64,000 nt of DNA from Annona cherimola. Lineage: Eukaryota; Streptophyta; Magnoliopsida; Magnoliales; Annonaceae. The translations under genes were made by a program, and so were the position numbers. The stretch covers positions 52,872,012-52,936,011 of the forward strand of contig CM059971.1 of the NCBI GenBank assembly GCA_030490835.1, read 5' to 3'. Below, in pieces: positions 34,823-47,338 of the stretch; within the stretch, counting starts at the first letter, position 1; every line of letters starts with the position of its first letter. The notes under the pieces were generated by a model. It was not told where the DNA came from, did no database searches, and saw only the letters and a program-made list of their open reading frames with translations.

Positions 34823-35078
34823 ACCTCCGAGGCTTTGCCTCATGGTATGCATGTATGGTGACATGCATTTGAATTCCCATAGTTGCATCGCCGTGAATGT
34901 ATTGTGGTGGGATTAGTCTTCCCAATTTTTGTAGGAGTGTTCATCAGTTGGAACACGTAGAAAATACCGTTAGGGAAAATATAAATATTGGTGTAATATT
35001 TGTAGAATATTTATAAGAATGCCTCAGTACTTGAAGGCAATATAAGTTGAGGTAATGTAGTATATGAATAAATAAATA
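34823..35078 (+). mobile_element. SINE, tRNA-derived, with 17-bp target duplication
   Basis: AAAACTTGTCCCTGGAT occurs exactly at 34806-34822 and 35079-35095, enclosing about 256 bp that end in an (AATA)n tail (35067-35078). A box-B-like sequence (ATTTGAATTCCC) near 34868 and a box-A-like sequence (TGGTATGCATG) near 34843 lie in the first 70 bp, as in tRNA-derived plant SINEs. The long TSD and A-rich tail indicate LINE-type target-primed reverse transcription. Confidence 0.78.
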
Positions 35079-35095
35079 AAAACTTGTCCCTGGAT

Positions 35096-36636
35096 GGACA
35101 GCAGAGGATTGAAACGAATATGTAGTTACACGTGTCACTGATAATGTCTTGGTGAAAGCAAACCTCTCAGGCCTAAAAATAAGGATGGTTCACGCATTCT
35201 ACATAAGAGGCGTTTTCTGGGGCAGATTTCTATTTCAGATGAGCATAAAGCAGTTGCCGTGCAGAATTCTCTAAATGTGGAGCAGCACAGTAGGTTCGTA
35301 TCTCGTTACCGAAAGGGGAAGAATAAATGATAAAATCCCAAAACAAATGCCCCCACAGTTGTTATTAATGCGTGGCGTATTGCGTTATTGACATCCATGC
35401 TCATTGCTCAGTGATGTCACCCATTTCTAGTATTTTTCGGATTTTTGGACTATTTTTTGGCTAGGTTTGTGATTTCGACTTTTTAAATAGGTCGGCTCTC
35501 CACCCTTGCTTATAATGTGCCCAAACTAAATTATTTGAGGTGTTTGCAAAATAGATTTTATAACTTTCCATCGTCAACGTATATGTTTTTGATACTTACA
35601 AATGGATTGTTAGCTAATAGATTCGTTGCTGTTGAAAATTTTTAATGCTAAAATATAAATTTATGGGCTTTCATTTGCAAAATGAACGTTCTAAATTTTT
35701 TAGCCTTGGCATTTTAAAATTTGCAAATCATCACTCTCAATTGGGTTCTATCAGTTTTATTATTGCAACATTATCGACTTAAACGGTTCGTTATAGAAAT
35801 ATGCTAATTCGAAAATTACATAACTCAACAAGGTCAATTCTGCAAATACTTACCAACACGGGCATGGTTGGCACCAGTCCGTGCCTTTGGGCTACTCGGC
35901 TGGGATTCTTTCCTTAATCGGAGTATTGTTTTCTGTTTGAAGAGTGTTAATTTTCTCCCACGTTGATATAACAAATAAAAAATTAGTTATTATTAGTTAA
36001 GGAAAAATATAAAGTGAAATTTGTGAGTCGAATTGAGCATAATTTTTTTAGCAAAAAAATTTGGTGGTTATCAAACCCTTCCAACCCCAACTAGATTAAA
36101 TACTTTTAAGCAAAAATGATCTATTCGTATCTTTGATTTTGATAAAAATTAGTCTTTTAGCTAAAAAAATTATGCTTAATACAATAGATGAAGTGAATTT
36201 TTATTAATCATTAAAATATTAAAAAACAGAGCAATTATATTGAATTGCTTTTATATAACCTGATTAACTGATCTAACAAATTCGACAAACTTATTAACAA
36301 GTTTGAGCAAGCTTCTGAAAGCTTGATAATGTGACAATGGAGATGATGATTTTATCCTTATGTATTTCAATAGTCCATCTCATTGGATGAAGCTTTCTGC
36401 CGCATACAGCCCATTTGGTGAGCTACACGTGTGTAGTGTAGGTGAAAATGCGTTGTTGGGGTGTATGTCTGAATGCGCATGGCGAGGATCCCCACCACCT
36501 TGAATATTTGAATTTCTTTATAAGGATATTTGCTATTTGAATGAATCTCTCAAAGGCTCCTCCTCATTACATCCTCTATTGGTTGTGCTAGGGAAGTGGG
36601 ATTGAGGGGTACCCATGAAGCGATTTTCCTATCAAT
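35096..36636. other. AT-rich intergenic DNA, nothing assigned
   Basis: No supported ORF or repeat boundary. Ordinary plant spacer. Confidence 0.45.
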
Positions 36637-36647
36637 AAAATAATATA

Positions 36648-36952
36648 GATATATATATATATATTTTATTGGAATATATTTACATACATCTCAACACGTA
36701 TTACATTGAAGGCCTTGAGACATTCTTACAAATTTTGAATTTATAAATCTTGGAGACACTGCTCCACCAAATAATCAAGAAGACACAGCTTTCAACAACC
36801 AAACGGGAGACCACTGCTCCCACAACCATCCAGACAGGAGACCACAGCTCCCACTCTCATTTCTAGCCGAAATGGGATACGAACCCACGACCCACATCGC
36901 AGCCCCGAGTCTTCGGCAGCTACGCTGACCAACCGAGCACGACTCGGTTGGC
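36648..36952 (-). mobile_element. tRNA-derived SINE (second family), inverted orientation
   Basis: An exact 11-bp TSD AAAATAATATA lies at 36637-36647 and 36953-36963. On - the head has box A (TGGTCAGCGTAG, 36921-36932) and box B (GGGTTCGTATCCC, 36874-36886) spaced as in a tRNA. The body has two GGGAGC(A/T)GTGGTCTCC repeats, and the tail is (AT)n-rich at 36648-36662. The box B is near consensus, so RNA polymerase III transcription was plausible when young. It is different in sequence from the SINE at 34823. Confidence 0.85.
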
Positions 36953-36963
36953 AAAATAATATA

Positions 36964-38480
36964 TTTTTTAAGCTTTTCCTCCTTTTATATTTTTGCATTT
37001 CCCCCTAATTATTAATTTTACAAATATGTTCTCAGCCATAGTGTTTGTTTGCAAGGCCATTCCAGATAGCAATAATTGATCATTACATTTATTAGGATAA
37101 AACCCCTAAAATTCTCATAGAATTTGCACTTGCCATCAAAGCCCATCAAATCGATCTAAGGATTAAGAATAGTCGTTTCTCAACTCTTTACTCACACGTT
37201 TTCCATTTTTACTCTTCAAACACCTTATCTATTCTCATTTTGTCCTTGCAATATCATATTACACTCATATTTTCCCAAAATATTTCCTTCCTCACTTTTA
37301 TACTTTTCCACTTTTCTCACTGCCTATATTACTTAATTAATGACGCCGTTGCCGCAGTTAGCACTTTTACGGATTGAGCAAATGAAGTCATTGTCACAAA
37401 ATAAAAATCATGAGAAAAAATCTCAAAATAAAAAATCATGGGAGTAGGAAATATAAATAACCCTAGCTATTTAATAAAATGAAGAGGATGAACCTGAACG
37501 CAAGGTATTAACGCAGATGGGAATCGAAGCATTGGACATCTACAGTACTGCCACGTCAACCTGATATCTCACACACACGGCCTTTGCATATGCGGCTTAA
37601 TTGCCCATACAGGAACGAGATGACAATTTTCATATAAATGATCCAAAATAAATGCTTCCAAATTCGAAGCATGAAATGCAAGGCTGTATCACGTGATATG
37701 ATTCCTAATGGATGATGCCAAATGCGTCACCAAAAAGTTCTGGCCATATGTCACACTTACTTGCCAGTACATCCGGCCCGAGTATTAATTAAAGGTTTCC
37801 AATTCAATAAACAAGGTTTCATGAAATTTAATTCGGAGAACCGCTTTGTTGTCGGGGGCTCACCGTGATAATTATACGAAATCTGTTTGTTCTATTTTTT
37901 ATTGTTCCATCGCAATCTTACTTACATTATCTTATTTTTCCATCTTATTTTACAAATCAAGCACATAAATTTTTACAATTATTTTATAATCAACTCATAT
38001 CATCAACGAGAAAACCAAATCTCGTTACACAACTTTCATTCAGGGGGACACCACTCCTGCTAGAATTTAATCATAGTCCAATAGAAAGAATGCCCACAAC
38101 TGGTGCCAACAAGGTTATGCCGCGTTGGCCATTGGTTCTATTACATTTTATTTCATTCTTTTATTTTTTGATTCGTGTACATTTACATCACAACTCAATT
38201 TATATTACAATTAAACTCTAAAACAGTTTTCACAAGAAACAAATTTTGTCATCACAAACATTCAAGTCCTTAACTCATAACACTCTTGGCAAGCATCGTG
38301 GCTAAAACTGAACAAGCTTCAATTAGTATTCCTCTACTTTGAGTAACGAAGTTTTATTTGATGATTTAAGTAACTAAGTTTTACATAAACAAAAAAGTAA
38401 CTAAGTTTTATATAAATCAAATATTTTCATGCCCATATTATAAAAGTGTAAATTTAAGTAATGTTGTGATTTTATTAGTT
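36964..38480. other. AT-rich intergenic DNA, nothing assigned
   Basis: ORF 37865-38221 is AT-rich Ile/Phe translation without a domain. Nothing else could be supported. Confidence 0.45.
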
Positions 38481-38482
38481 TG

Positions 38483-38750
38483 AGCTAACACAAGCCATAA
38501 AACTTATTTTTTATTTTTATTTTTTGTAAAACTATTGTCTTAAATTATTTAACTTATATACTAGATTTTACTATTGTTGAAGATTGTATGTATTTTTTTG
38601 AAATTTTAAACATTTTTAGTCATTTTAAATAGTTAAAATTATTAAATATCTCAATATTTGAAATTTCAAAAAATATATATACATCTCAAAAATAATAATA
38701 TAAATTAAATATACTTAAGATAATAATTTTTATAGCTCGAACTAACAAAC
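38483..38750. mobile_element. AT-rich fold-back MITE (approximate ends)
   Basis: Long inverted arms: TTAGTTTGAGCT at the left is mirrored by AGCTCGAACTAAC at the right, and inner arms centred near 38630 (CATTTTAAATAGTTAAAAT) pair. No coding sequence; the target duplication could not be fixed. Confidence 0.55.
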
Positions 38751-39817
38751 GAATCTATTGGTCCAGGTTAACATGATCATAACTTATTTAATTAATAAAA
38801 TTATTTGATTTATATAACAATATTGAAGATATTAACCCAAGGTTTGCTGTTGAAAGTTTTTCTATATAAATCACTGATTTTTTAAATTATAATACTATTC
38901 CAATATTTATATGGAAGTATGTAACTAATTTTAGAAATTATCACATTATTACATATATTTTTTCATGCAGATATGATGACTCCGGATTGTCCATCTCTTT
39001 ACTCTAATTGAAATGATTTTTTGCAATATACTAAAATAAATATTGTTAAATAAAATAATCAGATTACATTTTGTGAATTCATTTACGTCCAGGAACCTAG
39101 TTACATGGAATTGGAACCCTTGAGTGACGTTCATAGCTGAAATGTTAACCTATCACCGATTTCTATGATTAGGCCATCCATTTTTGTTTCTTAGGCTTTT
39201 TTGATTATTTTAATTGGAATCTTATTTACAATGTTGCATTTTTCCATTTCACATTATAAATCAAGTCCACATAACCGCATAAATTTCTTACAATCAACTT
39301 ATATCATTAAGGAGAAGACTAAAATTCCTCAAATGGAAGATATAGCTCCCATCGGAGAAACGTGACTCTCACTTAAAAGATATTGCTCTCATTGAACCCA
39401 AACTAGTGAGAAAATTTCAAAAATTTCCCACATCTAGTATCAACCTAGCTAAACTAAGTTGACATTCATTAAGCTTTCTTAAGCTTTATTGGTTAACAAG
39501 ATTAGATCAGTTTGCAAACTGACTTGAGGGAGCAGTTTGCTTGTAGTGATTCTACACCTGGCCATTGGCGAGAGCAGCTTCTAAAGTCAAGTGAAAACAA
39601 ACTACGGGAAAGCTGCTCCCTCCTGTCATGTTTTCAAATTCACCTAATCCTCCGACTTCCGTGTGTCTCGCATTCTGTGTGTACACATGTAAGTGCATGG
39701 AGAATAGGCAAGAGGACGCATATTATTTTTATGTAAACATCCGTAATAGTACTCGTTTAACAGAATACAAATTAAGGATTTTGTGTCAATGTGGGAAGAT
39801 GTAAAACTAAAAGTATA

Positions 39818-40105
39818 AAGGGAGGTTTCTTAACACTTAAAACTTTTTATACTAAAATTTTTTAATCTAAAACTTTTCAATCTTAATAAATATTTTATTT
39901 TAAAATTATTTCTTCACTTCTTCTTATACAACCACACTATTTTCAATTATCTTACACAAATATTCATATATCAAATCTATCTATTTTAATTTTATTCTCT
40001 TCACTTCTTATCATTATCCTCATTGTATTACATCATTTTCTCACATTTCAAAATTTTACATTTAAAACTTTTCATAAAAACTTTTGTCACTTCCCAAATA
40101 TACCC
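39818..40105. mobile_element. Tourist-like MITE, copy 3 (degenerate ends)
   Basis: The body 'AAAACTTTTCAATC', 'CAAATCTATCTATTTTA', 'TTTTATTCTCTTCACTTCTTATC' matches the family, as does the right end CCCAAATATACCC. The left TIR is poorly preserved. Confidence 0.6.
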
Positions 40106-40699
40106 TAAATTTAAAAATTTAATAGTAGTATGATAGGGTTAGTAGCAAATTTTGGACCTTTGGCTAGTAGGGCAATTTGACATGAAGAGATTATATTTTA
40201 TTTAAGTGGAGATAAGACTATCATGTTAAAATAAATAAAGTTTTGAAATATTTTTCAAAATTAATATAGAAAAAGGTGAAATGATTAGGAATGAAGATAA
40301 TAAAATTAAAATATATTGATAGGTATATGAAAAATGTTAAAAATGAGTTGAATGCAAAAATTATAATTAGATGTAGAGCATTTAGGCAACTAAGATGTCA
40401 AATCTTATAAAAGATATGAAGGAAAAAGAGTGCTAACTTATTTTCGCTTTTACAAATTATCAAGAAATAACTTTTTAAAAAGTTTTTAAGGCGTCTTGAG
40501 GTAAGAAGAGAGAGGAGGTTTACAAAGAGTGTTGATTGAAAATATATGTGAGACATTTCAAGATGACTGTAAGTAATTAAGCATATATACACTATAGTAT
40601 GCTCATAGTGGATTATTATTTCTCTCGTAATTTTTTCTCTTTTAAATTGAAAAGTTTTTTTTACATAAATCTTGATACTGAACTCAAATTTGATATCTT

Positions 40700-41052
40700 G
40701 TGTGTACTTAGCTCAAGTGCACCTGGATGCATAATTTTTTAAAAACTTTTTTAGTTTTTTGAAATTCGTATATGGATTCAAGCACAAATATCTCATATAT
40801 ATAGTTTGCACATGTTTTTTCGTTTTTTTATATATTTTATTTTGAATTTAAAATTTTTAAAAATAAGGCATTTATCCTTTTTTTAATTTTTAAATTTAAA
40901 ATAAAATATTAAAAACATGAAAAATGCAAAAATTATATATATAGGACATTCATGCTTAGGCCAACATAAATATATAAAAATATTTTAAAAAATAAAAATA
41001 AATTATGTATTTTATTGGATGCACTAAAGTTAAGTGCACTTCGAATCATTTC
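40700..41052. repeat. Fold-back repeat, possible diverged MULE-like MITE
   Basis: AAGTGCACCTGGATGC at the left is roughly mirrored by GGATGCACT..AAGTGCACTT at the right, and AT-rich inner arms (AAAACATG / CATGTTTT) pair. The GTGCACC word links it loosely to the elements at 30845 and 46648. The ends are uncertain. Confidence 0.45.
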
Positions 41053-41102
41053 TCCTTTATACTTTGTGCATCTAATTTCTTGAATGTTGATTTGGTCTTA
41101 TT

Positions 41103-41678
41103 TAAGGGTGTTAACGTATGGGGTTGGACGGGTTGGAGCTTAATCATAATCCTAATCCATTTAAAATATCTTAACTCTAATCCGTTTATTAACACATTTA
41201 AAAAATCTTAACCCTAACCTATTTATAACTCATTTAATAAATGAGTTGACGGGTTGTAAACGAGTTGTATAGTAGATGACCTGAAGGCCTAGACTCTAGT
41301 AGATGAACTCGTAGGGAGAGGTGAGAGTGTTGTCAATGCAGGAGAAATGGAAATAAGACAATAATACAAAAATGAAATTAGGATAGTAGTAGGAAATGAA
41401 AATTAGGTAACGAGATGAATACTTAGTAAGAGAAAATAATTAAAGAGTTTACATTTATATATATAACTTTAATGAGTTAAATAAGTTAAACGGGTTGAAC
41501 GGGTTATATGGATTACTAAACGGGTTGGCAGGTTATAAAATCTCAACTCTAATCCGTTTATTTAATTAAATGGTTGAACGAGTTGACGAATTACAACCCA
41601 TTTATTCAAAAATCCAAACCCAAACCCATTTATAATCGGGTTGGACAAGCGGGTTGATCTTGACTATTAACACGCCTA
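41103..41678. mobile_element. Short non-autonomous hAT element (576 bp)
   Basis: An exact 8-bp TSD GTCTTATT lies at 41095-41102 and 41679-41686. Termini TAAGGGTGTTAA and TTAACACGCCTA are imperfect inverted repeats. Subterminal GGGTTGNACGGGTT words are dense at both ends, typical of hAT MITEs of this type. No transposase. Confidence 0.82.
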
Positions 41679-41686
41679 GTCTTATT

Positions 41687-43020
41687 TCATAAGGGTACTT
41701 TCTTGACACGTTTGAATCCGAAGCGTCCAAAGCTAAGCCCCAGATCAGATTTTTTTTTTTTTTTTTTTTTTTTATCACTAGCCAGCTACGTTTAGTTTTG
41801 ATCGTGAATTATCTAGAGATGTTTCCATACATTACTAATTTCCTGTGTGCATTGGTAGACGAATCCGTCGTAGTTGGGCCCCACCATTTGAGCAGGTTTG
41901 GAATTTGGATGTACGTGAAGTCAAGGGTAGCTACTCGTGTCGGTGTGGAAGGAAAGACAACCATCGTGACGCCCTCACACCCTATCATTTCTTTCATGCC
42001 TTTTACGTACTTCATTTCTAGTTACTGAAAATTTCTTTTAAAAAATGACAGTTTCATGTTAGGTACGCGCCACTACCAAACAAATATTGAAATTGCATGT
42101 TCCAATGACATTGTAATTATAATTAAATTACTTTATTCGTTTATTTATACGTAGTTCGATTATGTGTTTGGTAACTCTCGTTGTCTCCACCTACTCGGAG
42201 AATGAAGCTGACCAATGCATGATTAGTGCACGTGCACCCTAATGCCATTAGTCCACGATATATGTGATTAGTGAACTAGGGTTTTCTCACATCAGATCCT
42301 CCAGTTAGTTTGAAGTCCTAGCTTCGAATTGAAGTTCAGTAGAAGTTTTGTCTTCTTATGACATAACAAAAAAAAATTGTACAAAATAATCTGATTTTTT
42401 TATTTCATATATTACATCTTCTCTGGTGTTACAATTGGGCTATATACCAATATCCTACAAATATCTAACCAATAATCTAATTTTTCCTAATAATATTTCT
42501 TAAATACCCACCTGGTGGATGCTCGTATATAAACTTTGGGAGAACAGATGCCACCACACACTCCACTTGTAATACTTGCGAACGCCAAGCGTGAAACCAA
42601 AGTCGCCCACTTCGTAGGGCATGACCTTGACCAGCCAAAATAATTTGATTATTAATTTAAGGCTTTGCTAACATGAAGCTCAGTGCAGTTTGTAGCCTTT
42701 GTATTTCTCATTTTTTATAAAAAAAAAATCCAAGCCATGTATTATTTTCTCCTTCACGAGTGTCGACATGATATGAAAAAATCAGTTTAATTGAATTTAT
42801 ATATGATTCGCAACAAGTGCAAATGCATGAGATTTTTTATACTCAGAATATTTAATATAAATAAAAAATCTTTTTACACAAGTCTAAGTTTCACTTAAAT
42901 TTTTTTCCTTATGAAATTTAGCAATTTTTTAAAATATGTTTGATATTTTACTTTTTAAAAATGAATAAAAAGGGGGCAATGTATTCACTCTCTTTTTATT
43001 TTGAAAAATAAAAATAAATA
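41687..43020. other. Intergenic DNA with poly-T tract, no gene
   Basis: A poly-T run lies at 41751-41773. The short ORFs 41798-42028 (+) and 41809-42015 (-) overlap each other and lack domains. Nothing supported. Confidence 0.45.
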
Positions 43021-43024
43021 AATT

Positions 43025-43300
43025 CAGGCTTGTTTGACAATGAGAAGAAAACGTCAAGTTAAAACTTTTCATTCGCTATAACTACCCTCTTTTAAAATTA
43101 GTTCTTTACATATTCCTATACAACAACCCTATTTTTTAATCATTTTTACACAACTACCCGTACAACTAGCTTATTTATTTTAACTTTATTCTCTTTATAC
43201 CTTATCATTACCCCTGTCTTATTACATAATTTTCTATCAATTTAACAACATTTATACTAAAAATTTTTATCCAAAAATTTTATCACTTCTCAAACACACA
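43025..43300. mobile_element. Tourist-like MITE, copy 4
   Basis: It starts GGCTTGTTTGAC and ends TCAAACACAC, with the family body in the same orientation as copy 1 ('AAAACTTTTCATTCGCTATAA', 'CAACTAGCTTATTTATTTTA'). Confidence 0.7.
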
Positions 43301-43326
43301 AACGTCATCAAATTTTTAGTAGATAG

Positions 43327-43587
43327 AGGGTGTGTTTTGAAAATGATAAAAATTTGAATGAAAATTTTTCATGTAAAAGCCTTTGAATTTGTGCAAAATA
43401 ATGTGATATGATAAGGGTAATAATGAGAACAAAAGAGAATAAAGTTTAAATAGATAAGTTAGTCATATATGTAGTTGTATAGAAATGATTAAAAAATAGG
43501 ATAAATGTATAGGAAGATGCGAATAAATAATTAAAAATAGAGTGGTTATAAAGAATTAAAAGTTTCTATTTGAAAAAATTTGGTTCT
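43327..43587. mobile_element. Tourist-like MITE, copy 5, inverted and right-truncated
   Basis: GGGTGTGTTTTGAAAATGA opens the family in reverse complement (TAAATAGATAAGTTAG, TGATATGATAAGGGTAATAA). The distal TIR is missing where copy 6 begins at 43588. Confidence 0.65.
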
Positions 43588-43866
43588 GGGTATGTTTGGA
43601 AAGCGATAAAACTTTTAAGTGGAAAGTTGTCGCTGTAAAAATTTTTTTAATTAGGATAAAGTAATGTGATATGACACGGGTAATGATGAAGAGTAAAATA
43701 ATGAAGTTTAAATAGATACCTTAATTCTATGGATAGTTACGTAGAAATAATTGAAAAATAGGATAGTTGTATAAGAAAATATGAAAAAAATTTAACAAAT
43801 AAGATAATTGTGAAGATTGAAAAGTTTTGATTAAATTTTTTTTTTATTATTAAGAAACATGCCCAT
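43588..43866. mobile_element. Tourist-like MITE, copy 6, inverted, abutting copy 5
   Basis: GGGTATGTTTGGAAAGCGAT is the TIR, followed by the inverted body ('GTGATATGACACGGGTAATGATGA', split here for length) and the end GAAACATGCCC. Direct abutment to copy 5 suggests insertion into, or exchange within, copy 5. Confidence 0.65.
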
Positions 43867-43869
43867 AGT

Positions 43870-45205
43870 AAAACACACCAGAAGATCTTCCATACAGGGG
43901 CCATATTTTTCACGGTCGCATTTAAATCGCATGAATCACGGGCCACCATATAGAATCGTTGACGATGGTATAATTCCTAGGCCTCCTTTGGCACATCATT
44001 TCCAAAAATAAAAATAACTATTCCTTTTCTTCGGCAAAATTGAAACCGAAAAAGATTCGAGAGAGAATTCAAGTGAAATTATTGGTTGACAACCAATGGA
44101 AAGTGAAGGCCCATTACATTAACAACTTTGAAGATTGAATTGGACGACTAAATCTGACTGATTATTATCACGACGCGGCAACTCATGGACTGTCATCCAC
44201 ATTGCGAAAGGCATCGAAGCTTCTTCCAAAAATCAAAGCCGCATTCCCCGCCAAGATCTATGCCTGCTTCAAAACCCTTCGAGAGTTGAAACACACGGCC
44301 AACCAACGTGGACGCAGGACATTCAGCCAGCACTCGGCAGGTTTTCCATGTTCGGACCTGCAACCAATGCCTACGTTTCCATACAGCACGTAGCACATAT
44401 TTTGGCCCGTTTACTACAATCAATTATTCCTCTGCCCGAAATCGAAACGGCAACCTCATTCACGCATTCACTGATGTCAAACGCTATGCTAGTATTGACA
44501 AATGTTTTTAATAAATAAAATAGAATTCCTATGACATTAGGGCTTGCTGAGAATTATCTGATGCGATAAAATAAGGATGAGATGAAGAGATTATATGAGA
44601 AGAGAATGTAATGCATTAAGAATAGGAAAAGTGGTATTGAAAACATAAAAAATCAGCTGCTTGGGTATTGAAAATTAAGAAGTTGCATTTGAAATTGAGA
44701 AAGCTTTTTAAGGAATGAGAAATCAAATCCTATGTTCATCTCATCCCCAAAATGCCCTTATTGTAGCCTAAAATATTTTTTATTTTTTTATACATTTGTG
44801 TGCCGAAAGCGAACGACCTTCATGTGTAATTTTTAAAATTTGTTTGGATTTTTTTTAAAAAAAAATACAAGATACATATTACACAAGATCAACAATTTCA
44901 TAAAAAAAGTAAAAGAGTAAATTCTATATATCTACACATGAGTTTTACTCTTAATTTCACTTATACTTATAAACTTTCAAAATTTTCAAATATACTCATA
45001 TGTTTTACTCAAAATTTTATTCATACCCATGACTTCTAGTGAAATGATGAATATACCTAAACCACAATTATAATTCCAAACAAAAAAATTTATATTCAAA
45101 TGCAATTTAAGTACTTCTACAGTTATAAAATAATATATTATTTGAATGAGAACTTTTAATATCAATTCGTAACCAAGTTTTAGTGATATTTGTCATTTCA
45201 ATAGG
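43870..45205. other. Intergenic DNA, nothing assigned
   Basis: The 44190-44510 stretch is GC-richer with short overlapping ORFs on both strands but no domain. The remainder is AT-rich. Confidence 0.45.
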
Positions 45206-45212
45206 AGCATGT

Positions 45213-46469
45213 TGTTGGTCATATGCTTACTTTGATAATTAACAAACCATTGAAATATCATTAAAAAGATCTAATGAATTTGTGTAAATGTGCTTAGATA
45301 TTTTGTTTCTGATTATATGTATGAAAATAAAAATGTGAAATAATTTAAATTTCAAGAGCTCAAGTCCATATATAGTAAGTTCAGCAAAGTGAAGTCTCAC
45401 CCTAAGTCGACTTCACTTGCAACTTAGGCGAAGTTCCATAGCCAAGTTGACTTCGCTTGCAACTTCGGACAAATAGCAAAATGAAGTCTCAACCCAAGTC
45501 GACTTTACTTGCGACTTGGTTGAAGTCTTAACCCAAGTCGACTTTGTTTGCGACTTTGAAGGTAAAATTTTGGACAGGAAGTGGACAGCAAGTTCTAACA
45601 AAAGTAAAGTCGCAACCCAAGTTGACTTCATCCATCCGAAGTTGACTTCACTCATCCCAAGTCGACTCCACTTGCGACTTTAAGTTACAACGGTAAAAAA
45701 TTCGAACATTAGAGCATGAAATGCACGCTAATCTCCACTCCAACGACTAGATCTTCTTCTCCTCTATAAATATTATTGAAGTATGAATATGAAGGGAGGA
45801 AAAAACACAAGATGAGCTTATACCTTTCAATATTTAAGATTGTTGACATCATATGAACAAATATTGAAGTTTCAAGTGTAACTACTTTAAGTGAGCTTAC
45901 AAGATCATCTTTTTCACATAACAAGATGCTTTCAGAACTGATTGATTACACGTTATAAAGTGTAAATTTTCTTTTGTGTTGTTGCCTTATATCAGTGTTG
46001 GAGACCAAATTCAAGAAGAAGCAAAACTGGGGGTTGGTTTGAGTTGTCTCACTAACGGGTTTTGCATGATTGTTTTGAGTTCATCTTACCAACAGATTAG
46101 ACTTGATTAGTTGAAGTTGATTTCACCAACAAGTAATTATTGTATATGCCCCTTAAAGCCAGAATCTAGAAGAGTGCGGGTGCTCTAGATTGTATTAAAT
46201 ACACAATAGTGGAACACAAGACACAACATGTGTGTGCTTGGAAGAATGGAGTAGGGAAGGTTAACCGAATCATTATATATTGTTGTTTTTTGTGTGGTTT
46301 GATTGCTTACATTTTATATTATATTTGTACCATCTCATTCTATTTTTTAGTACGTTTCATCAAAGGAATTAAACTTATAAGAGGTTAAGTTTTAATTTTG
46401 CCAAAGAATTTTTCAAGAACTCAATTCACCTCTCCCTTGTTAGGTTTTGCCATAAACTTGGGACCAACA
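45213..46469 (+). mobile_element. Copia (SIRE-like) solo LTR, second copy, + orientation
   Basis: TGTTGGTCATATG...GGGACCAACA with an exact 5-bp TSD CATGT (45208-45212 and 46470-46474). U3 holds AAGTCGACTT-type palindromes at about 45395-45690, followed by CGAACATTAGAGCATGAAATGC and TATAAATA (45765-45772). The 3' end 'GTTTTGCCATAAACTTGGGACC' matches the LTR end at 1390. 1257 bp, no internal region, so solo. Confidence 0.9.
45765..45772 (+). promoter_or_regulatory. TATA box of the copia solo LTR
   Basis: TATAAATA about 550 bp from the LTR start, directly downstream of the palindrome cluster; the equivalent of 459-466. Confidence 0.55.
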
Positions 46470-46612
46470 CATGTGAGTATAAATAGAATTTGGACAAAAT
46501 ATATGGGTATAATTAAAATTTTAAAAAATTCATGGGTACAAGTAAAATTAATGATAAGATTTGTGAGTAAATGTGAAATTCACTCAAAATAAAAAAGAGA
46601 CATGATCATTTC

Positions 46613-47255
46613 AGTCTAAAATAAGGTCATTTCAGACAGTCTAAAACAGGATAATTTAAAATGCACCTGGGTGCACTTAGTTTCAGTGCACCTAGGTGTA
46701 TGTAAACCATTTTTAATTTTTTTTATACGAATGTTAATCTAGATTTATTTAACATGTATATTAATTTTTACTATTTTGAATATTTATAGATATTTGTTTT
46801 GAATTTTTAAATTCAGTGGCAGTTTTGTAATTTATATGTTAAATCACATAGAGTACCAGTTGTATAAAAAAAATTTCAAAAAAATATTAAAAATGGGTTT
46901 TTGCACCCAGTGATTGAGGCTAAATGCATCCGGGTACATTGTGTCACAATCCGTCTAAAACACATATTTTTTTATTTTTACTCAATTTTTTTACAAAATT
47001 GTTAATCTGTAAACCAATTTTTTACTAATTTTGGAGATGTATAAATATTTATTTTGGATTTCTAAACATAGAGATATTTTAGTCATTTTAAATTATTAAA
47101 AACATTACTAAAATACCCCTATGTTTAAAAATCCAAAATAAATATATATACATCTTCAAAATTAGTAAACATTGATTTATAGATTAATGATAACTAGATT
47201 AATAATTTTGCAAAAATAATAAATAATATGTTTTTGGACTGATCAGAGATGATAA
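46613..47255. mobile_element. AT-rich fold-back element split by the MULE-like MITE
   Basis: The left arm (ATCATTTCAGTCTAAAATA..., then after the MITE AAACACATATTTTTTTATTTTT) is mirrored by the right arm (AATAATATGTTTTTGGACTGAT). Inner arms AAAATCCAAAATAAATAT / ATATTTATTTTGGATTT pair about a centre near 47085. Ends approximate. Confidence 0.5.
46648..46952. mobile_element. MULE-like fold-back MITE, copy 2
   Basis: An exact 9-bp flanking repeat GTCTAAAAC lies at 46639-46647 and 46953-46961. Outer arms contain GCACCTGGGTGCA and CATCCGGGTACAT; the inner sequence (AAATTCAGTGGCA, TTTAACATGTATATTAATTTTTAC) matches the element at 30845. It appears inserted in the left arm of the fold-back at 46613-47255, because its flank words recur there. 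Confidence 0.75.
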
Positions 47256-47303
47256 TTTTTCAAATAGAAATATTTTTTGGAGCCGGCAGCATAAAATCAG
47301 CGT

Positions 47304-47338
<35 letters not shown>

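Noticed and set aside
36874..36932. Genuine tRNA gene
   Set aside because: Boxes A and B are present, but the sequence lacks a foldable acceptor stem and is part of a 305-bp SINE with target duplication.
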